DNA from: a virus
Virus record (IMG/VR): IMGVR_UViG_3300007734_000653
Coordinates: 1 to 37,577 of that record
Reading direction: 5' to 3' (one strand)
Length of the DNA stretch: 37,577 nt
Made by a program: the position numbers and the translations under genes. This document shows positions 8,765 to 18,228 of the stretch, in pieces. Numbering within the stretch: position 1 is the stretch's first letter; the number at the start of each line of letters is the position of its first letter. The notes below the pieces were generated by a model. It did not search any database. It was not told the DNA's origin and was given only the letters and a program-made list of their open reading frames with translations.

Positions 8765-9808
8765 TTAAAAACTAAACATTCCTCTTACTCCCGCCTTGCC
8801 TTTTCGCTCGACTATTTTCTCCACTATCTTTTCAACCTCAACAGGCTTCTCAACTATTTTCTCAACTTCAACTGGTTTTTCAATAATTTTTTCCACTATC
8901 TTTTCAACCTCAACAGGCTTCTCAACTATTTTTTCTACTACGGTTTGAGTTGGTGCAATTGCATCAACGTTAGATTCATCAGTAGGCTTTTCTTGTTTTT
9001 TATACAATTCGTAATTTTTGTCATCTTCTGAATAAATTTTATTCGTGCTTATATTATATGCCAACAATAGTACAACGGCGAGTGGATCAAATACTGTAAT
9101 AAGTACTACAATAAACCATTTCACTACGTTTTGAATGGTTGTACTAAATTGATCCGCTACGAATTTAAAGGTTGTAATGTCTTTTTTCTGACTATTATCC
9201 ACTTTCAACTTGAAAATATCATCGTCTATAGATGTAGATTTAGCACTATAGGTTTTAATTTTGTCATTTTCGTTTTCTAACTGTTTGTTAAGATCTGTGA
9301 TTTGATCGTTAATTTGATTTTGAATATTTTGTAGTTGAATTGGATTACGAGCAATTAATGCATTCGTGAGTACTTCATTCAATCTATTTTCTTGACTATT
9401 TCTTAACGCATAGAGTTTTTCTATAGATTTTTTTGTGGATTCGATCTTATTAATCTCTTCTTTTTTTTGAGACTCTAACGTTGAAATTTTATTCAATGAT
9501 AATTCGGTTTCCAATGATGATTTTTGAAAAGCCGCAGTTAAAAATCCAAATACACCCAATGATGTTATAGCCATCAATGCGAATACTGCAATTATCATAT
9601 ATGTCTTCATTAGAAAATTGACTTTATTCCAGTATCTAAATAACCAACTAGTTGTTACTAACTTTCCAAGTTCTAAAGACCCAGCCATAATCATAGCTGC
9701 GATGGTTGCGCCTGAAAATAACAACCCAATACCATATACACTGAAATACGCAGCACATCCTGCAATTAAAAAAGATGTTGCTATTACCAAATGATGAAAT
9801 TTTATCAT
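8765..9808 (-). CDS. Multi-pass membrane protein with coiled coil and VEKIVEKP repeats
   Basis: The protein has 347 residues. Four likely membrane segments lie at about 5-25, 30-48, 70-95 and 230-252. A long coiled coil occupies about 100-220 (LESQKKEEINKIESTKKSIE). The C-terminus, about 290-335, is a tandem repeat of VEKIVEKPVE units, ending in a basic tail RKGKAGVRGMFSF. Such repeats form charged extended helices. No enzyme motif is visible. The ATG is preceded 3 nt upstream by TATTTATA, so late expression is likely. Confidence 0.8.
   Translation of the reverse strand: MIKFHHLVIATSFLIAGCAAYFSVYGIGLLFSGATIAAMIMAGSLELGKLVTTSWLFRYWNKVNFLMKTYMIIAVFALMAITSLGVFGFLTAAFQKSSLETELSLNKISTLESQKKEEINKIESTKKSIEKLYALRNSQENRLNEVLTNALIARNPIQLQNIQNQINDQITDLNKQLENENDKIKTYSAKSTSIDDDIFKLKVDNSQKKDITTFKFVADQFSTTIQNVVKWFIVVLITVFDPLAVVLLLAYNISTNKIYSEDDKNYELYKKQEKPTDESNVDAIAPTQTVVEKIVEKPVEVEKIVEKIIEKPVEVEKIVEKPVEVEKIVEKIVERKGKAGVRGMFSF
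8790..8945 (-). repeat. Short tandem repeat encoding VEKIVEKPVE
   Basis: Repeated units alternate EKIVEKP and VEVEKIVE; the DNA copies are close enough to allow slippage. Confidence 0.75.
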
Positions 9809-9811
9809 ATC

Positions 9812-9819
9812 TATAAATA
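9812..9819 (-). promoter_or_regulatory. Late-promoter-like TATTTATA before 9808 gene
   Basis: Minus-strand CTATTTATAG, 3 nt before the ATG. Confidence 0.55.
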
Positions 9820-9830
9820 GATAGAAATAA

Positions 9831-9858
9831 AAAACCCCGCCAATTTAATGGCGGGGTT
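9831..9858 (-). terminator. Terminator after hsp20
   Basis: A 10-bp stem (AACCCCGCCA / TGGCGGGGTT) is followed by TTTTTTATTTC on the minus strand, directly after the hsp20 stop. Confidence 0.9.
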
Positions 9859-9878
9859 AATATAACCTTGACTGATTA

Positions 9879-10361
9879 TTAATCAATCTTTACTTTCTTG
9901 GTTTCAGGAATTGTTGGTTTGACTTTTGATAAAGTCACCTTCAACAACCCATTTTCAAACTTTGCACTAGGATTGTTTCTATCGATTTGATCTCCCAAAG
10001 TAAAACTTCGTTTAAAGCTACTATGTTTCAACTCCCTACGAATATACTTTCCAGTTGATTCTCTACCATCGACATTTTTAATCTTTTGACCACTAATGGT
10101 AAGCACGTTCTCTTGTACATCCACAGACACTTCATCTTTGGATAGACCAGGAATTTCAGCTAGAATTTCTACACGGTCATTATAATCAACAACATCTACA
10201 CGGGGATAACTTTGTTTTTCAAAAAAACCAACACCTAACTCTTTATTTAGTTCTGGGAAATGTGCCGCAAATACTTCATCGAATACGCGGTCAAATGGTG
10301 TTAAAAACTCATCACGATCAATGTGTCGCAATGCAAACGGACTATATTTAATTACTGACAT
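9879..10361 (-). CDS. hsp20: Small heat-shock protein Hsp20
   Basis: The protein has 160 residues with a clear alpha-crystallin domain at about 50-145: the PRVDVVDYNDRVEILAEIPG strand pair, VSVDVQENVLTISG, and ENGLLKVTLSK. The C-terminal IPETKK corresponds to the I-x-I/V-type anchoring motif region. Hsp20 holds unfolding proteins as an ATP-independent chaperone, and T4-like cyanophages also carry it, probably to aid virion protein folding. An AAAGG ribosome site lies 8 nt before the ATG, and a TTGACA box sits about 120 nt upstream. The gene is flanked by its own promoter and terminator, so it is a separate unit. Confidence 0.93.
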   Translation of the reverse strand: MSVIKYSPFALRHIDRDEFLTPFDRVFDEVFAAHFPELNKELGVGFFEKQSYPRVDVVDYNDRVEILAEIPGLSKDEVSVDVQENVLTISGQKIKNVDGRESTGKYIRRELKHSSFKRSFTLGDQIDRNNPSAKFENGLLKVTLSKVKPTIPETKKVKID

Positions 10362-10458
10362 ATATTTACCTTTCTTTTAATAATTCTATTGAACTTATTA
10401 ACCTAATAGCCTCACTCGAGCACTATAGTGAATAACACATCTGTGTCATTCAAGAATA

Positions 10459-10487
10459 TATATGACATAAATTCAGAAAAATGTCAA
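10459..10487 (-). promoter_or_regulatory. Probable sigma-70 promoter of hsp20
   Basis: TTGACA (10482-10487) is followed after 17 nt by CATATA on the minus strand. The -35 is perfect and the -10 is weak. The long leader contains the palindrome CACTATAGTG near 10421-10430, a possible operator. Confidence 0.5.
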
Positions 10488-10493
10488 TATTTT

Positions 10494-12449
10494 TTATCCA
10501 ACCGACGAAACTCCGCCTGTTTGACACAAATTAATGTAACTTTCAGCGTCTACATTATTATTGTTTTTTCTTAAGAACAATATATAAAAATTTGCACTTC
10601 CTAATATGGAATTTGTTGTTTCAACTGTATAAGTGCCTGAAAATTGACCTGATGTGCCTGGTGTACACACATATTCTTGTCCACCCGCTGGATCCAAAAT
10701 CCAATTGATACTAACTGAATAACCATCTTGTGTTATACTTGTTGGTAATGTACATCCTGAATTTGGCAAAGCATTAACAACTGCTTTGGCAAAAGTTTTA
10801 TCAGCTGATGTACCAGTTTTATACGCAATTGTTACCACCGTTCTAAGTTTTATTTGCGTCCAACTTTCAAGCATACTAGGATTATAACTTATACATCCTA
10901 AATTACTTGTTACAGGCGTAACTACAGGAGGCGTTACTGGTGAAATCACACACGAATTTTTATCAAAATTAGCTATAATTTCACAATTTTGCGATTGCGG
11001 GGAATATCCTAATGGTAAGGTTAAATTAACTGAACCTTTAGCTGTAAAAGTTTTTGGTTGAAGTGTATTTTGATAATTAGACAACCCAAAACCAATACTA
11101 ATTTTACGTGTACTGTTAGCTGAAACGGAAAACATACCAGTTGGCGTAAAATTAACTGTACTAATTAATGAATTTAAAGGAGTTCCATCTAAGTTAGTCC
11201 AAGTTGGACTGATAGTGGCTAACATCTCCGCATTGTTATTATTCGTGATTATGAAGCTACCACTATGTTTTATTTGAGTGGTAGAAGTTGGATTACACAC
11301 TGGTTGAGTATAACCATCGCCACAATCTAAATAACCACATCTTGGGCCTGTAAAAGAAATATTGGTTGGAAAATTACCAACCAGTGTTGGTGATGTCGCA
11401 CACGATGTCGAGCTTGAATCTTGAGTGCCTAAAATGTAAAGTGTAATTTGACCAAATGTAGATGTATTTTCAAAAGAATATGCATATGTAGGATTTGTTC
11501 CGCCCGAACTAGTAGCGGTTACCAATCCAGTGTAAAAATATCCAAGTGAACCATCCGGTGTGGCTGATTTTTGCAAAATTAATCCGTCGAAAGTCAAAGT
11601 TCTATTGTATCCTAAATTGTCTTTATAAGATATAACTGGCAAAAGTTGTCCACTTGATTTATAAGTCGTAATATTTGGATTTTGCAATAAACTATTTAGG
11701 TTATTCAATATATTAGACAAATCTGTTATCTTGACATTTGTATATCCATTAGCCGTTTTATCATTATTTATTGTTTGAAACAATAAAGAAGCCGCAGTTG
11801 GTAAATCTGATGCGGACATTGTGTATGTGTATGTTGTATTATCAACAACTGCACTTGCACATGTACCTATGAACATACTAGATGTAAATGCATTTGACAA
11901 ACAATCTTTAGAAACCAATTTATACGCTTTTGCATCAACTAAATTATAAAATAATTCAATATTATCACCAGATTTAGCATAAGAAAACATCTTATTCCAT
12001 CCAGAATCTACAATAGGTGTAGTGATATCAGACTTAGAATACAACGTGTATTGATAAATTTTATCCTGTATATTATTGGTCAAAAAGTTATTATTTTGTA
12101 CTACACTAGGAGAGTAAATTTTAACAGTAGCAACACCGGTAGACGCAGCTACACTGAACGAACTACTTATGTAAGACGCACCGTAAAATTCACTAAACTT
12201 TATTGGCCGTCTATTGTCTTTATTTATGAATCCAACTCCTAAAGCTTTTGTAATATTAATCGTTCGTGAATCGGAGTTTGAATTGCCAATTCTATTTTCC
12301 AATTGATAATAACTTTGTGATATAGAAAAGTTATTTGAACCTGGATTATAAAAGTTACTTAATAAACTGTTGATCGAAAGATTTTCGCTGTTATTTGTTT
12401 CGCTTTTGAAACTCAACGGACCAAATCTGTTTAATATATTGACAGGCAT
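10494..12449 (-). CDS. Large virion structural protein, probable fibre or adhesin
   Basis: The protein has 651 residues, is rich in Ser, Thr and Asn, and looks entirely beta-stranded, with scattered Cys residues (CGYLDCGDGYTQPVC in the middle). The N-terminus contains RRPIKFSEFYGA, similar to a short F-S-[DE]-F-Y-G motif found in phage tail tip and fibre proteins (memory-based). It follows the S74 fibre gene by 14 nt and appears to be the last gene of the fibre operon. I infer a fibre, adhesin or decoration role. Confidence 0.7.
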   Translation of the reverse strand: MPVNILNRFGPLSFKSETNNSENLSINSLLSNFYNPGSNNFSISQSYYQLENRIGNSNSDSRTINITKALGVGFINKDNRRPIKFSEFYGASYISSSFSVAASTGVATVKIYSPSVVQNNNFLTNNIQDKIYQYTLYSKSDITTPIVDSGWNKMFSYAKSGDNIELFYNLVDAKAYKLVSKDCLSNAFTSSMFIGTCASAVVDNTTYTYTMSASDLPTAASLLFQTINNDKTANGYTNVKITDLSNILNNLNSLLQNPNITTYKSSGQLLPVISYKDNLGYNRTLTFDGLILQKSATPDGSLGYFYTGLVTATSSGGTNPTYAYSFENTSTFGQITLYILGTQDSSSTSCATSPTLVGNFPTNISFTGPRCGYLDCGDGYTQPVCNPTSTTQIKHSGSFIITNNNNAEMLATISPTWTNLDGTPLNSLISTVNFTPTGMFSVSANSTRKISIGFGLSNYQNTLQPKTFTAKGSVNLTLPLGYSPQSQNCEIIANFDKNSCVISPVTPPVVTPVTSNLGCISYNPSMLESWTQIKLRTVVTIAYKTGTSADKTFAKAVVNALPNSGCTLPTSITQDGYSVSINWILDPAGGQEYVCTPGTSGQFSGTYTVETTNSILGSANFYILFLRKNNNNVDAESYINLCQTGGVSSVG

Positions 12450-12463
12450 ATATCCTATATATA

Positions 12464-13954
12464 TTAAGATTCGATCTTATTTTTTAGTTCTTGAACTTCT
12501 TTGTGTAGTTCTTGAATAGATTTTAGTAGCAATGCAATAAGCGGATTATACTTTACAACTTTATATCCCTCAATATTTTCAGTTACTAAGTCTGGATATA
12601 ACTCTTCAATTTGTTGCGCACTAACACCAAAATCTTGTTTTCCATTTGATTTCCAATTAAATTCAATTGGACTTATCTGATTAACTTTGGATAAAGCGTT
12701 TTCTATAGGTTTGATGTTATCTTTGAGTCTTATATCTGATGAAGCGAATGTAGATAGTGCAACTATATCACCTCTTACGTCCAACTGACCACTGCCACTC
12801 ACACGTAATAGTTTGGTTTGACTGCTGCCTGAGGTAATTAGAAATACATTTGAATTTGGATTGTAACTCGTTGGCCAACCAGTAGATCCGCTTAAATGTA
12901 AGTGCAATTGAGCATTTACATTATCAGAACTTACTATATTGCCTATACTTAATAGTCTTTGTCTTACACCCAATACTCCCCATCCAGATTTGCCTGATTG
13001 CCAAATTACATCTCTGCCTGGTAAAGCCGATGTATTTACATGAGATCCTGAATAATAAATTGCAAAATTAGCAGCGGATCTTAAATAATTATTAGAAGTT
13101 TGCAATCCCAATCCAGATATAGATTGTCCAGATGAAGAGTTTTGAATAATCTGTTCGCCTACAGCGGAAAATTGTAAAGGGTTATTAACTGTAATTCTAC
13201 CCGCAGGCATACTACCTAAATTATTAATAGTACTATTTCTTACAATATAATTGGTAGATCCCAATGCACTTGTTCCTGACCAATATGAAAATTGATTGGT
13301 AGTACCTGTACCCGTTATGTTTCCACCTGAATTTAAAGCATAAGATGCTGTTTTAGCACAACTAGCTGTACCATAAAATGCTACTTTTCTATTAGCATTA
13401 TAATGATTTGACGCACTGATATAACCCTTTATACTAGCCGAAACACTTCCTGAAAAACGACCTCTTGAAGTTCCATTGAAACTACCAGTCAATTTAGAGT
13501 TTTTACTAATTATAGTACCATACAAACTTCCACTAAAACTACCACTAGCATTTGCTTTTTTGGTCAATATATAACCACTAAAACTGCCACTCAATGATCC
13601 AGATGTTTTGGATCTGCCTGTGGTCGATCCTTTAAAACTGCCTGTGAAACTGCCTGTATTACTGCCATTAAAATTGCCACTAAAACTGCCAGAATGTTTT
13701 CCTTTAAAACTGCCTGTAAAACTGCCTGTAAATTTACCGCTTAATGTTTTTGCAGATCCTGAAAAACTTCCCGTGTATGAACCTGTTGTTGATGATAAAA
13801 ATTTTACGACATCGCCAAATGTACTTTTTCTGGAGTACAAATCGTTGGATGATCCAGATTCAATTGTTAATATTAAATCCTTAGCTGTTAGTGTATTGTA
13901 TCTTAACAAATCACTAACTTTTACTTGTTGTATTAAATTGCAGGTAGTTGACAT
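12464..13954 (-). CDS. Tail fibre with C-terminal S74 intramolecular chaperone
   Basis: The protein has 496 residues. Residues 1-55 form an anchor domain shared with the next two proteins (VKVSDLLRYN..., YSRKSTFGDV). Residues 70-190 are GSFTGSF-type repeats, predicted to form an extended beta fibre. The last 91 residues, from S406 (SDIRLKDNIKPIENALSKVN), are a peptidase S74/endosialidase chaperone. That domain helps fibres trimerise and then cleaves itself off at the Ser of the SD-x-RLK motif. A C-terminal coiled coil (ELHKEVQELKNKIES) closes it. The start is 2 nt after the preceding stop. Confidence 0.88.
   Translation of the reverse strand: MSTTCNLIQQVKVSDLLRYNTLTAKDLILTIESGSSNDLYSRKSTFGDVVKFLSSTTGSYTGSFSGSAKTLSGKFTGSFTGSFKGKHSGSFSGNFNGSNTGSFTGSFKGSTTGRSKTSGSLSGSFSGYILTKKANASGSFSGSLYGTIISKNSKLTGSFNGTSRGRFSGSVSASIKGYISASNHYNANRKVAFYGTASCAKTASYALNSGGNITGTGTTNQFSYWSGTSALGSTNYIVRNSTINNLGSMPAGRITVNNPLQFSAVGEQIIQNSSSGQSISGLGLQTSNNYLRSAANFAIYYSGSHVNTSALPGRDVIWQSGKSGWGVLGVRQRLLSIGNIVSSDNVNAQLHLHLSGSTGWPTSYNPNSNVFLITSGSSQTKLLRVSGSGQLDVRGDIVALSTFASSDIRLKDNIKPIENALSKVNQISPIEFNWKSNGKQDFGVSAQQIEELYPDLVTENIEGYKVVKYNPLIALLLKSIQELHKEVQELKNKIES
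13440..13760 (-). repeat. GSFTGSF-coding repeats
   Basis: Degenerate repeats of about 18-24 bp encode GSF-TGSF units. Similar repeats recur at 1-400 and, more sparsely, in the 14519-16891 gene. Confidence 0.75.
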
Positions 13955-13956
13955 AA

Positions 13957-14499
13957 TTACTTCCAGGCGTAAATTTTAATATACCATTTAGTTGCATTGA
14001 TGTTATACTGACTTATTACACTGGTACCACTATTATAATCATATGTGGTAATACTGGTAAAAGGTGGAACAACTATTAGAACAGAACTAGTACTAGAAAC
14101 AACACTGCAAATTGGCTTAGTTTCGTTGTTGAAAAATGATGTTACATCAATTTCTTGATTAGTGATAAATCTACCGTCATTTGATTGACAATTTAAAACT
14201 ACTCGGACCATAGATGGTGTGGACGAAAAACCATGTGAGAAAGAAAATACATTGCCCGACAAATAAGTATAAAAACTATTTGAATCGGTTACGGTGTTAA
14301 ATAAAGAGGTTGTATAACCAGATATACCACCTGAATTAACATAATCTTTCAAATCTGACAGAGTAGATTTTCTAGAATATTTTGAACCACCTGTATTTTC
14401 TATAAGCATCAATTGATCTGCCGCTTTTATATTACTATAGCTCGCAAGATCACTGACCTTTATTAATTGAACATTTAAACTATTACACGGAGTTGCCAT
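13957..14499 (-). CDS. Short fibre-like protein with shared anchor domain
   Basis: The protein has 180 residues. Residues 1-55 (VQLIKVSDLASYSNIKAADQ, then KYSRKSTLSDLKDYV) align by eye with the N-terminus of the S74 fibre, pointing to a common attachment site. The remainder is a small beta-rich domain with HGFSSTPSMVRVVLNC, a pattern seen in phage H-type or gpP-like receptor-binding tips. The ATG is preceded 4 nt upstream by TATTTATA. A short receptor-binding fibre is a reasonable inference. Confidence 0.7.
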   Translation of the reverse strand: MATPCNSLNVQLIKVSDLASYSNIKAADQLMLIENTGGSKYSRKSTLSDLKDYVNSGGISGYTTSLFNTVTDSNSFYTYLSGNVFSFSHGFSSTPSMVRVVLNCQSNDGRFITNQEIDVTSFFNNETKPICSVVSSTSSVLIVVPPFTSITTYDYNSGTSVISQYNINATKWYIKIYAWK

Positions 14500-14503
14500 A
14501 TTT

Positions 14504-14511
14504 TATAAATA
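14504..14511 (-). promoter_or_regulatory. Late-promoter-like TATTTATA before 14499 gene
   Basis: Minus-strand TATTTATA, 4 nt before the ATG. Confidence 0.55.
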
Positions 14512-14518
14512 TAAAGTA

Positions 14519-16891
14519 TTAAGAATAAGAAGCTCCGATTCTATTAATAAGAATTTCACTTCCCATTAATACTATAGAATATAGATCTCTAGCACCATTT
14601 GATGGATTGGTTGCCGATCCACCTGGCCATTTTAATGAATTAGGTGTACCTGTACTCCAAGTAAATGATGTTCCGCCACTATTATTGTAGAAATATAAAT
14701 AACACACTTTCTTCTGTGTAAGATTTACATTAAATGTTTGAGCAGCTGTAGCTGTTAGATAAATCATATCATAATCATCAAAACTCAAATTTGTGGTTGC
14801 AGATGCAACAGTTGCACTAACAGTGGTGTAATCTTTTTGGTAATTTCCTTTAAAAGATCCTGTTATGATGGCACTATCTGTTTTAGAAATATATGATCCA
14901 TTATCAACTTTGATACTTCCATATGAATATATTTTACTGCCGCTAATAGATCCATATGCCCGCATATCACCGCTACTAGATACGTAAAATGTATTTGAAA
15001 AACTACTAGATCCGTATTGTACTAATATCGCTGTTTGTTTGTTTTCTACACCAATAGGCGCCCCACCAACAAATTTACCAGCTAATACTGATCCAGCAAC
15101 GTTAGCAGCCTGATTACTACCGCTAAACATTCTGATTTGCAACTTAGCACGTAAATACTTGTCTATAGAACCAGTTGGCTCGGCTGGAGGTTGTATGCCT
15201 ATACCAACTGAACCATCCCTTGCAGCCGAATTTGTATTAATATATGGCCAGAAGTAAAAACCATTACGTACTTGTTTCAGTGCAACCATCACCCCACCTG
15301 AATCTGATGTTCTTGTTGTAATGGTACTATTTTTAAGATGATATGATCCTGTAGTAATACTTAATGTTAAACTACCACTGGTAACAGATGATATAAACCA
15401 TTGATCTTGATTTGGATATGCAGTTGATCTGTTTTTATTTTGTAATACAAATCCAGCTGAACTATATATGCCAGATCCTCTATTTACTACAAAAAGATTT
15501 GACTGTGCATATTTAGCAGAAGCTGATATATAAAAATTAATTTGTCCAAACTCATTTTTATAAAATAATGGAGATGTTGTTAATCTATTACCGTCAAAGT
15601 ATGGTACAGCACTTGAACTATTTAAAGATCCTTTTAATAAATAAGAGGATGTCAATGAAGTAGTAGATGAATCAGCTGTTATGGCGTTCAAAGCGTTATC
15701 AACTGTACCAAGTACAGTTGAAGCTCTTAATGCGTATGAAGCACTTGTAGTTCTTGTAGAATAACTACTGCTTATAGCTTTACTTGAAGTAAGTGCGTAA
15801 CTGCTTGAGAAAGAGGAATACTTTCCACTTCCATTATAAGAATAACTAGCGGTACCATTTGTTCTTAGATTAGACCAATTCAAATATGAAGATGTATCAG
15901 CGGTAGTTGACATACACATACTTGATGTTTGTGCGTAACTACTGGATAGAGAAGACAATTCACCAACTCCATTGTAAGAGTAACTAGATGTACCTACAAA
16001 TGATGGCGATTGAATATAACCACTAGAATATATAATAGCGGATGTAATATTGTTGAATGTACTAGTGCCTGAGTTAGCTGTTACATTGCCTGTTAATTTA
16101 CCTTTTAAACTACCAGTCATTGAAATATTACCACTACCTGAAAATACTCCTGAGAATCCATTTTTAGAATAGATCTTTGAACCTGATATAATTGAAGGTA
16201 CAATTGTTCCAATTGGAGAATTGTTAATAGTAACATCTCCAACAACACCTGCATTTATAGTAACGTTATCTACCTCAGCATTTACAACGTATAAATTATT
16301 ATTTACGTCTACGTTATTAAAAGAACTTTTACCTGTACCAATTGTTACATTGCCTAATAAACGTCCTTTTACGCTGCCTGTTATACCAATACTAGCTGTA
16401 ATTTGTTCAATCTTAAAAGGTGTGTTTTCAAGATTCAATCCATTTGGATAATCTAAAATTGTTATTTGACTACTTAAAGCATTTCCAGTAAAGCTAATAT
16501 TACCACCGCCTCCAGTTGCCTGATTAACATCTATCGTTTTTGCATAGATTCCCAAAAATGTTGGCGCCGATGGATTGTATCCAATAGTAAGATAATCGCT
16601 TACTATGGCTCTTTTAAATAGATTTGGTACTTTTTGACTTATGACAGAATAGTTGTCACTTTCAAAGCTTCTAAAAGAACCTGTATAAGTGTTGTTTGGA
16701 CCTACAAAATTTAAGCTATTGAATGATGTTAAAAGATCGCCGGTCTTTTGTACAAAGCTATTGACCGTAGATTTTTTAGTTGAATTGCTACTTACATTTT
16801 GTATGATCAAATAATCATTGTTTCCAATATTACCAGATGTTAATGTTGGTAATTCGGGAACGGTTCTACCTTGATTGGATACTATCGCCAT
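14519..16891 (-). CDS. Long tail fibre protein with shared anchor domain
   Basis: The protein has 790 residues. The N-terminus (VPELPTLTSGNIGNNDYLII, then STKKSTVNSFV) is a third version of the anchor domain in the two following genes. The body is Ser/Thr-rich with repeated SSYA, TASYA and SGS motifs typical of extended beta fibres. The C-terminal 100 residues form a compact beta domain (YDMIYLTATAAQTFNVNLTQ) resembling head domains used for binding. There is no S74 chaperone. It leads the fibre cluster and lies 20 nt after phoH. Confidence 0.8.
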   Translation of the reverse strand: MAIVSNQGRTVPELPTLTSGNIGNNDYLIIQNVSSNSTKKSTVNSFVQKTGDLLTSFNSLNFVGPNNTYTGSFRSFESDNYSVISQKVPNLFKRAIVSDYLTIGYNPSAPTFLGIYAKTIDVNQATGGGGNISFTGNALSSQITILDYPNGLNLENTPFKIEQITASIGITGSVKGRLLGNVTIGTGKSSFNNVDVNNNLYVVNAEVDNVTINAGVVGDVTINNSPIGTIVPSIISGSKIYSKNGFSGVFSGSGNISMTGSLKGKLTGNVTANSGTSTFNNITSAIIYSSGYIQSPSFVGTSSYSYNGVGELSSLSSSYAQTSSMCMSTTADTSSYLNWSNLRTNGTASYSYNGSGKYSSFSSSYALTSSKAISSSYSTRTTSASYALRASTVLGTVDNALNAITADSSTTSLTSSYLLKGSLNSSSAVPYFDGNRLTTSPLFYKNEFGQINFYISASAKYAQSNLFVVNRGSGIYSSAGFVLQNKNRSTAYPNQDQWFISSVTSGSLTLSITTGSYHLKNSTITTRTSDSGGVMVALKQVRNGFYFWPYINTNSAARDGSVGIGIQPPAEPTGSIDKYLRAKLQIRMFSGSNQAANVAGSVLAGKFVGGAPIGVENKQTAILVQYGSSSFSNTFYVSSSGDMRAYGSISGSKIYSYGSIKVDNGSYISKTDSAIITGSFKGNYQKDYTTVSATVASATTNLSFDDYDMIYLTATAAQTFNVNLTQKKVCYLYFYNNSGGTSFTWSTGTPNSLKWPGGSATNPSNGARDLYSIVLMGSEILINRIGASYS

Positions 16892-16911
16892 AATATATTA
16901 ATAATTATTAA

Positions 16912-17622
16912 TCACCCAACATTTTTTAGTTTTTTTAATATAAATTTTACTAAACCGCTTCGAACAATGTCTTCTTCGTCGAATTTAAACACATAAATGC
17001 CATTATTTCTACTTTCTTCGTCGTCAAAAATGTTCATCATCGGTACAAATCCACTTTTACCATTGATATCACTTTGATCAGGATCACCACAGATAAATAA
17101 TTTACTAAATTCACCAACACGGGTGACCAATGTAGTTAATTCTTTTTTGCTCATATTCTGAGCTTCATCGGCTACGATACACTTAGCATTCCAACTTAAA
17201 CCACGTAAGAAATTGATTGGAAATCCATGAATGCGTTCTTCTTTTTTCAACTTATCAATGTCGTGTTTTGGCAATAATTCTTCTAACTTATCGATCAATG
17301 GTTGAATGTATGGACTCATTTTTTCATCCATTTCACCTGGTAAAAATCCTAATTTGCTATCACTACTTTCTACTATGCTTCGTACATAAACTATTTCGCT
17401 TACCTTTTTTTGATTCAGTAAGTTTAAACCGGCTAATATTGATGTGTATGTTTTGGAAGTTCCAGCTGGGCCAGATATAAAGACTAGTTTGGTTGTTTTA
17501 TTTTGTAGTAAATTTAATAATTCAATTTGTTTTGGGGTAAGAGATCGTTCATCTATTCTAACGGATTCTCTAATTTTTTCGTTTTGGTGAACCTTTGGAC
17601 TTGTGTCTTTTTTCTTGCTCAT
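16912..17622 (-). CDS. phoH: PhoH-like ATPase
   Basis: The protein has 236 residues. It has a Walker A (GPAGTSKT, about 55-62; many PhoH proteins have GTGKT) and a Walker B (IVADEAQNM, about 150). The GEFSKLFICGDPDQSD segment holds the sensor motif. PhoH proteins are P-loop ATPases related to superfamily 1 helicases and are common in marine and T4-like phages; their function in infection is unsettled. The N-terminus is basic. The start overlaps the upstream gene by 53 bases, so co-expression is likely. Confidence 0.92.
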   Translation of the reverse strand: MSKKKDTSPKVHQNEKIRESVRIDERSLTPKQIELLNLLQNKTTKLVFISGPAGTSKTYTSILAGLNLLNQKKVSEIVYVRSIVESSDSKLGFLPGEMDEKMSPYIQPLIDKLEELLPKHDIDKLKKEERIHGFPINFLRGLSWNAKCIVADEAQNMSKKELTTLVTRVGEFSKLFICGDPDQSDINGKSGFVPMMNIFDDEESRNNGIYVFKFDEEDIVRSGLVKFILKKLKNVG

Positions 17623-17920
17623 TTTTTTTGGTTAGTTGTTGTTTAATGTTCAAAACACGACCGCAATGTTCATATATCTCAGAAGAGATGTAGTAATCAT
17701 AAATACTATTTAAATTACTTTCGAAAGAATTGCGGTCTAATACTACTATGAAATCGGAGTCTTTAAAATTAAAGACTTCTATCGCATTCAAATTGTTCTC
17801 CACCGCATAACATATTGATGAAACAACCTGTTCCATCAATTTAATTTTATTGATTTTAATCAAACTTTCCATCTGACAATAATCAGATGGCAAAGTTAAT
17901 GAAGAGTATTTATCTGTCAT
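17570..17920 (-). CDS. Conserved-looking protein upstream of phoH
   Basis: I chose the second of two adjacent ATGs (17920, not 17923) because it gives the usual 4-nt spacing to a TACTTATA element. The product has 116 residues with a central helix-strand pattern (FIVVLDRNSFESNLNSIYDY) and a basic C-terminus. Similar proteins precede phoH in T4-like cyanophages, as I recall, but no function is known. The 3' end overlaps phoH by 53 bases. Confidence 0.75.
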   Translation of the reverse strand: MTDKYSSLTLPSDYCQMESLIKINKIKLMEQVVSSICYAVENNLNAIEVFNFKDSDFIVVLDRNSFESNLNSIYDYYISSEIYEHCGRVLNIKQQLTKKNEQEKRHKSKGSPKRKN

Positions 17921-17924
17921 CATA

Positions 17925-17932
17925 TATAAGTA
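17925..17932 (-). promoter_or_regulatory. TACTTATA late-like element
   Basis: Minus-strand TACTTATA, 4 nt before the ATG at 17920, directly after the terminator of the preceding gene. Confidence 0.45.
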
Positions 17933-17946
17933 TATAGGAAAAAAAT

Positions 17947-17972
17947 AAAGACGTTACCGAAGTAACGTCTTT
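17947..17972 (-). terminator. Terminator between small genes and the phoH unit
   Basis: An 11-bp stem (AAAGACGTTAC / GTAACGTCTTT) with a stable TTCG loop on the minus strand is followed by ATTTTTTT. Confidence 0.88.
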
Positions 17973-17994
17973 TCAGAACCAATTTGGTTAAATC

Positions 17995-18228
17995 TTACTT
18001 TTTCTTTTTCTTTTTTACTGGTTTATCACTATCATTTTCAACCTTTTCTACTGACGAAATAGTCGAATTTAACTGTTGTAACTTTTTTGCAGAAGCATTT
18101 TTCCAAGAACGAATTGTTTCTGGAGATGCATCTACGTATGTTTTGCTTATCTGCAACAAATCTAGTACTTCTTTTTCTGTACTAGCTGCGTTAATCTTCT
18201 GTTTCAGACCAAATATATTACCACTCAT
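17995..18228 (-). CDS. Small basic-tailed protein of 77 residues
   Basis: Helical, with a C-terminal KPVKKKKKK tail that suggests nucleic-acid or membrane contact. It shares its first base with the upstream stop. No family recognised. Confidence 0.65.
   Translation of the reverse strand: MSGNIFGLKQKINAASTEKEVLDLLQISKTYVDASPETIRSWKNASAKKLQQLNSTISSVEKVENDSDKPVKKKKKK

Noticed and set aside
12464-13954. CRISPR-like repeats in fibre genes
   Set aside because: The repeats are degenerate, in frame, and encode GSF motifs; there are no unique spacers of constant length.
13608-13979. Plus-strand frame with LPVKLPV repeats
   Set aside because: It is the reverse reading of GSFTGS repeats in the fibre gene.
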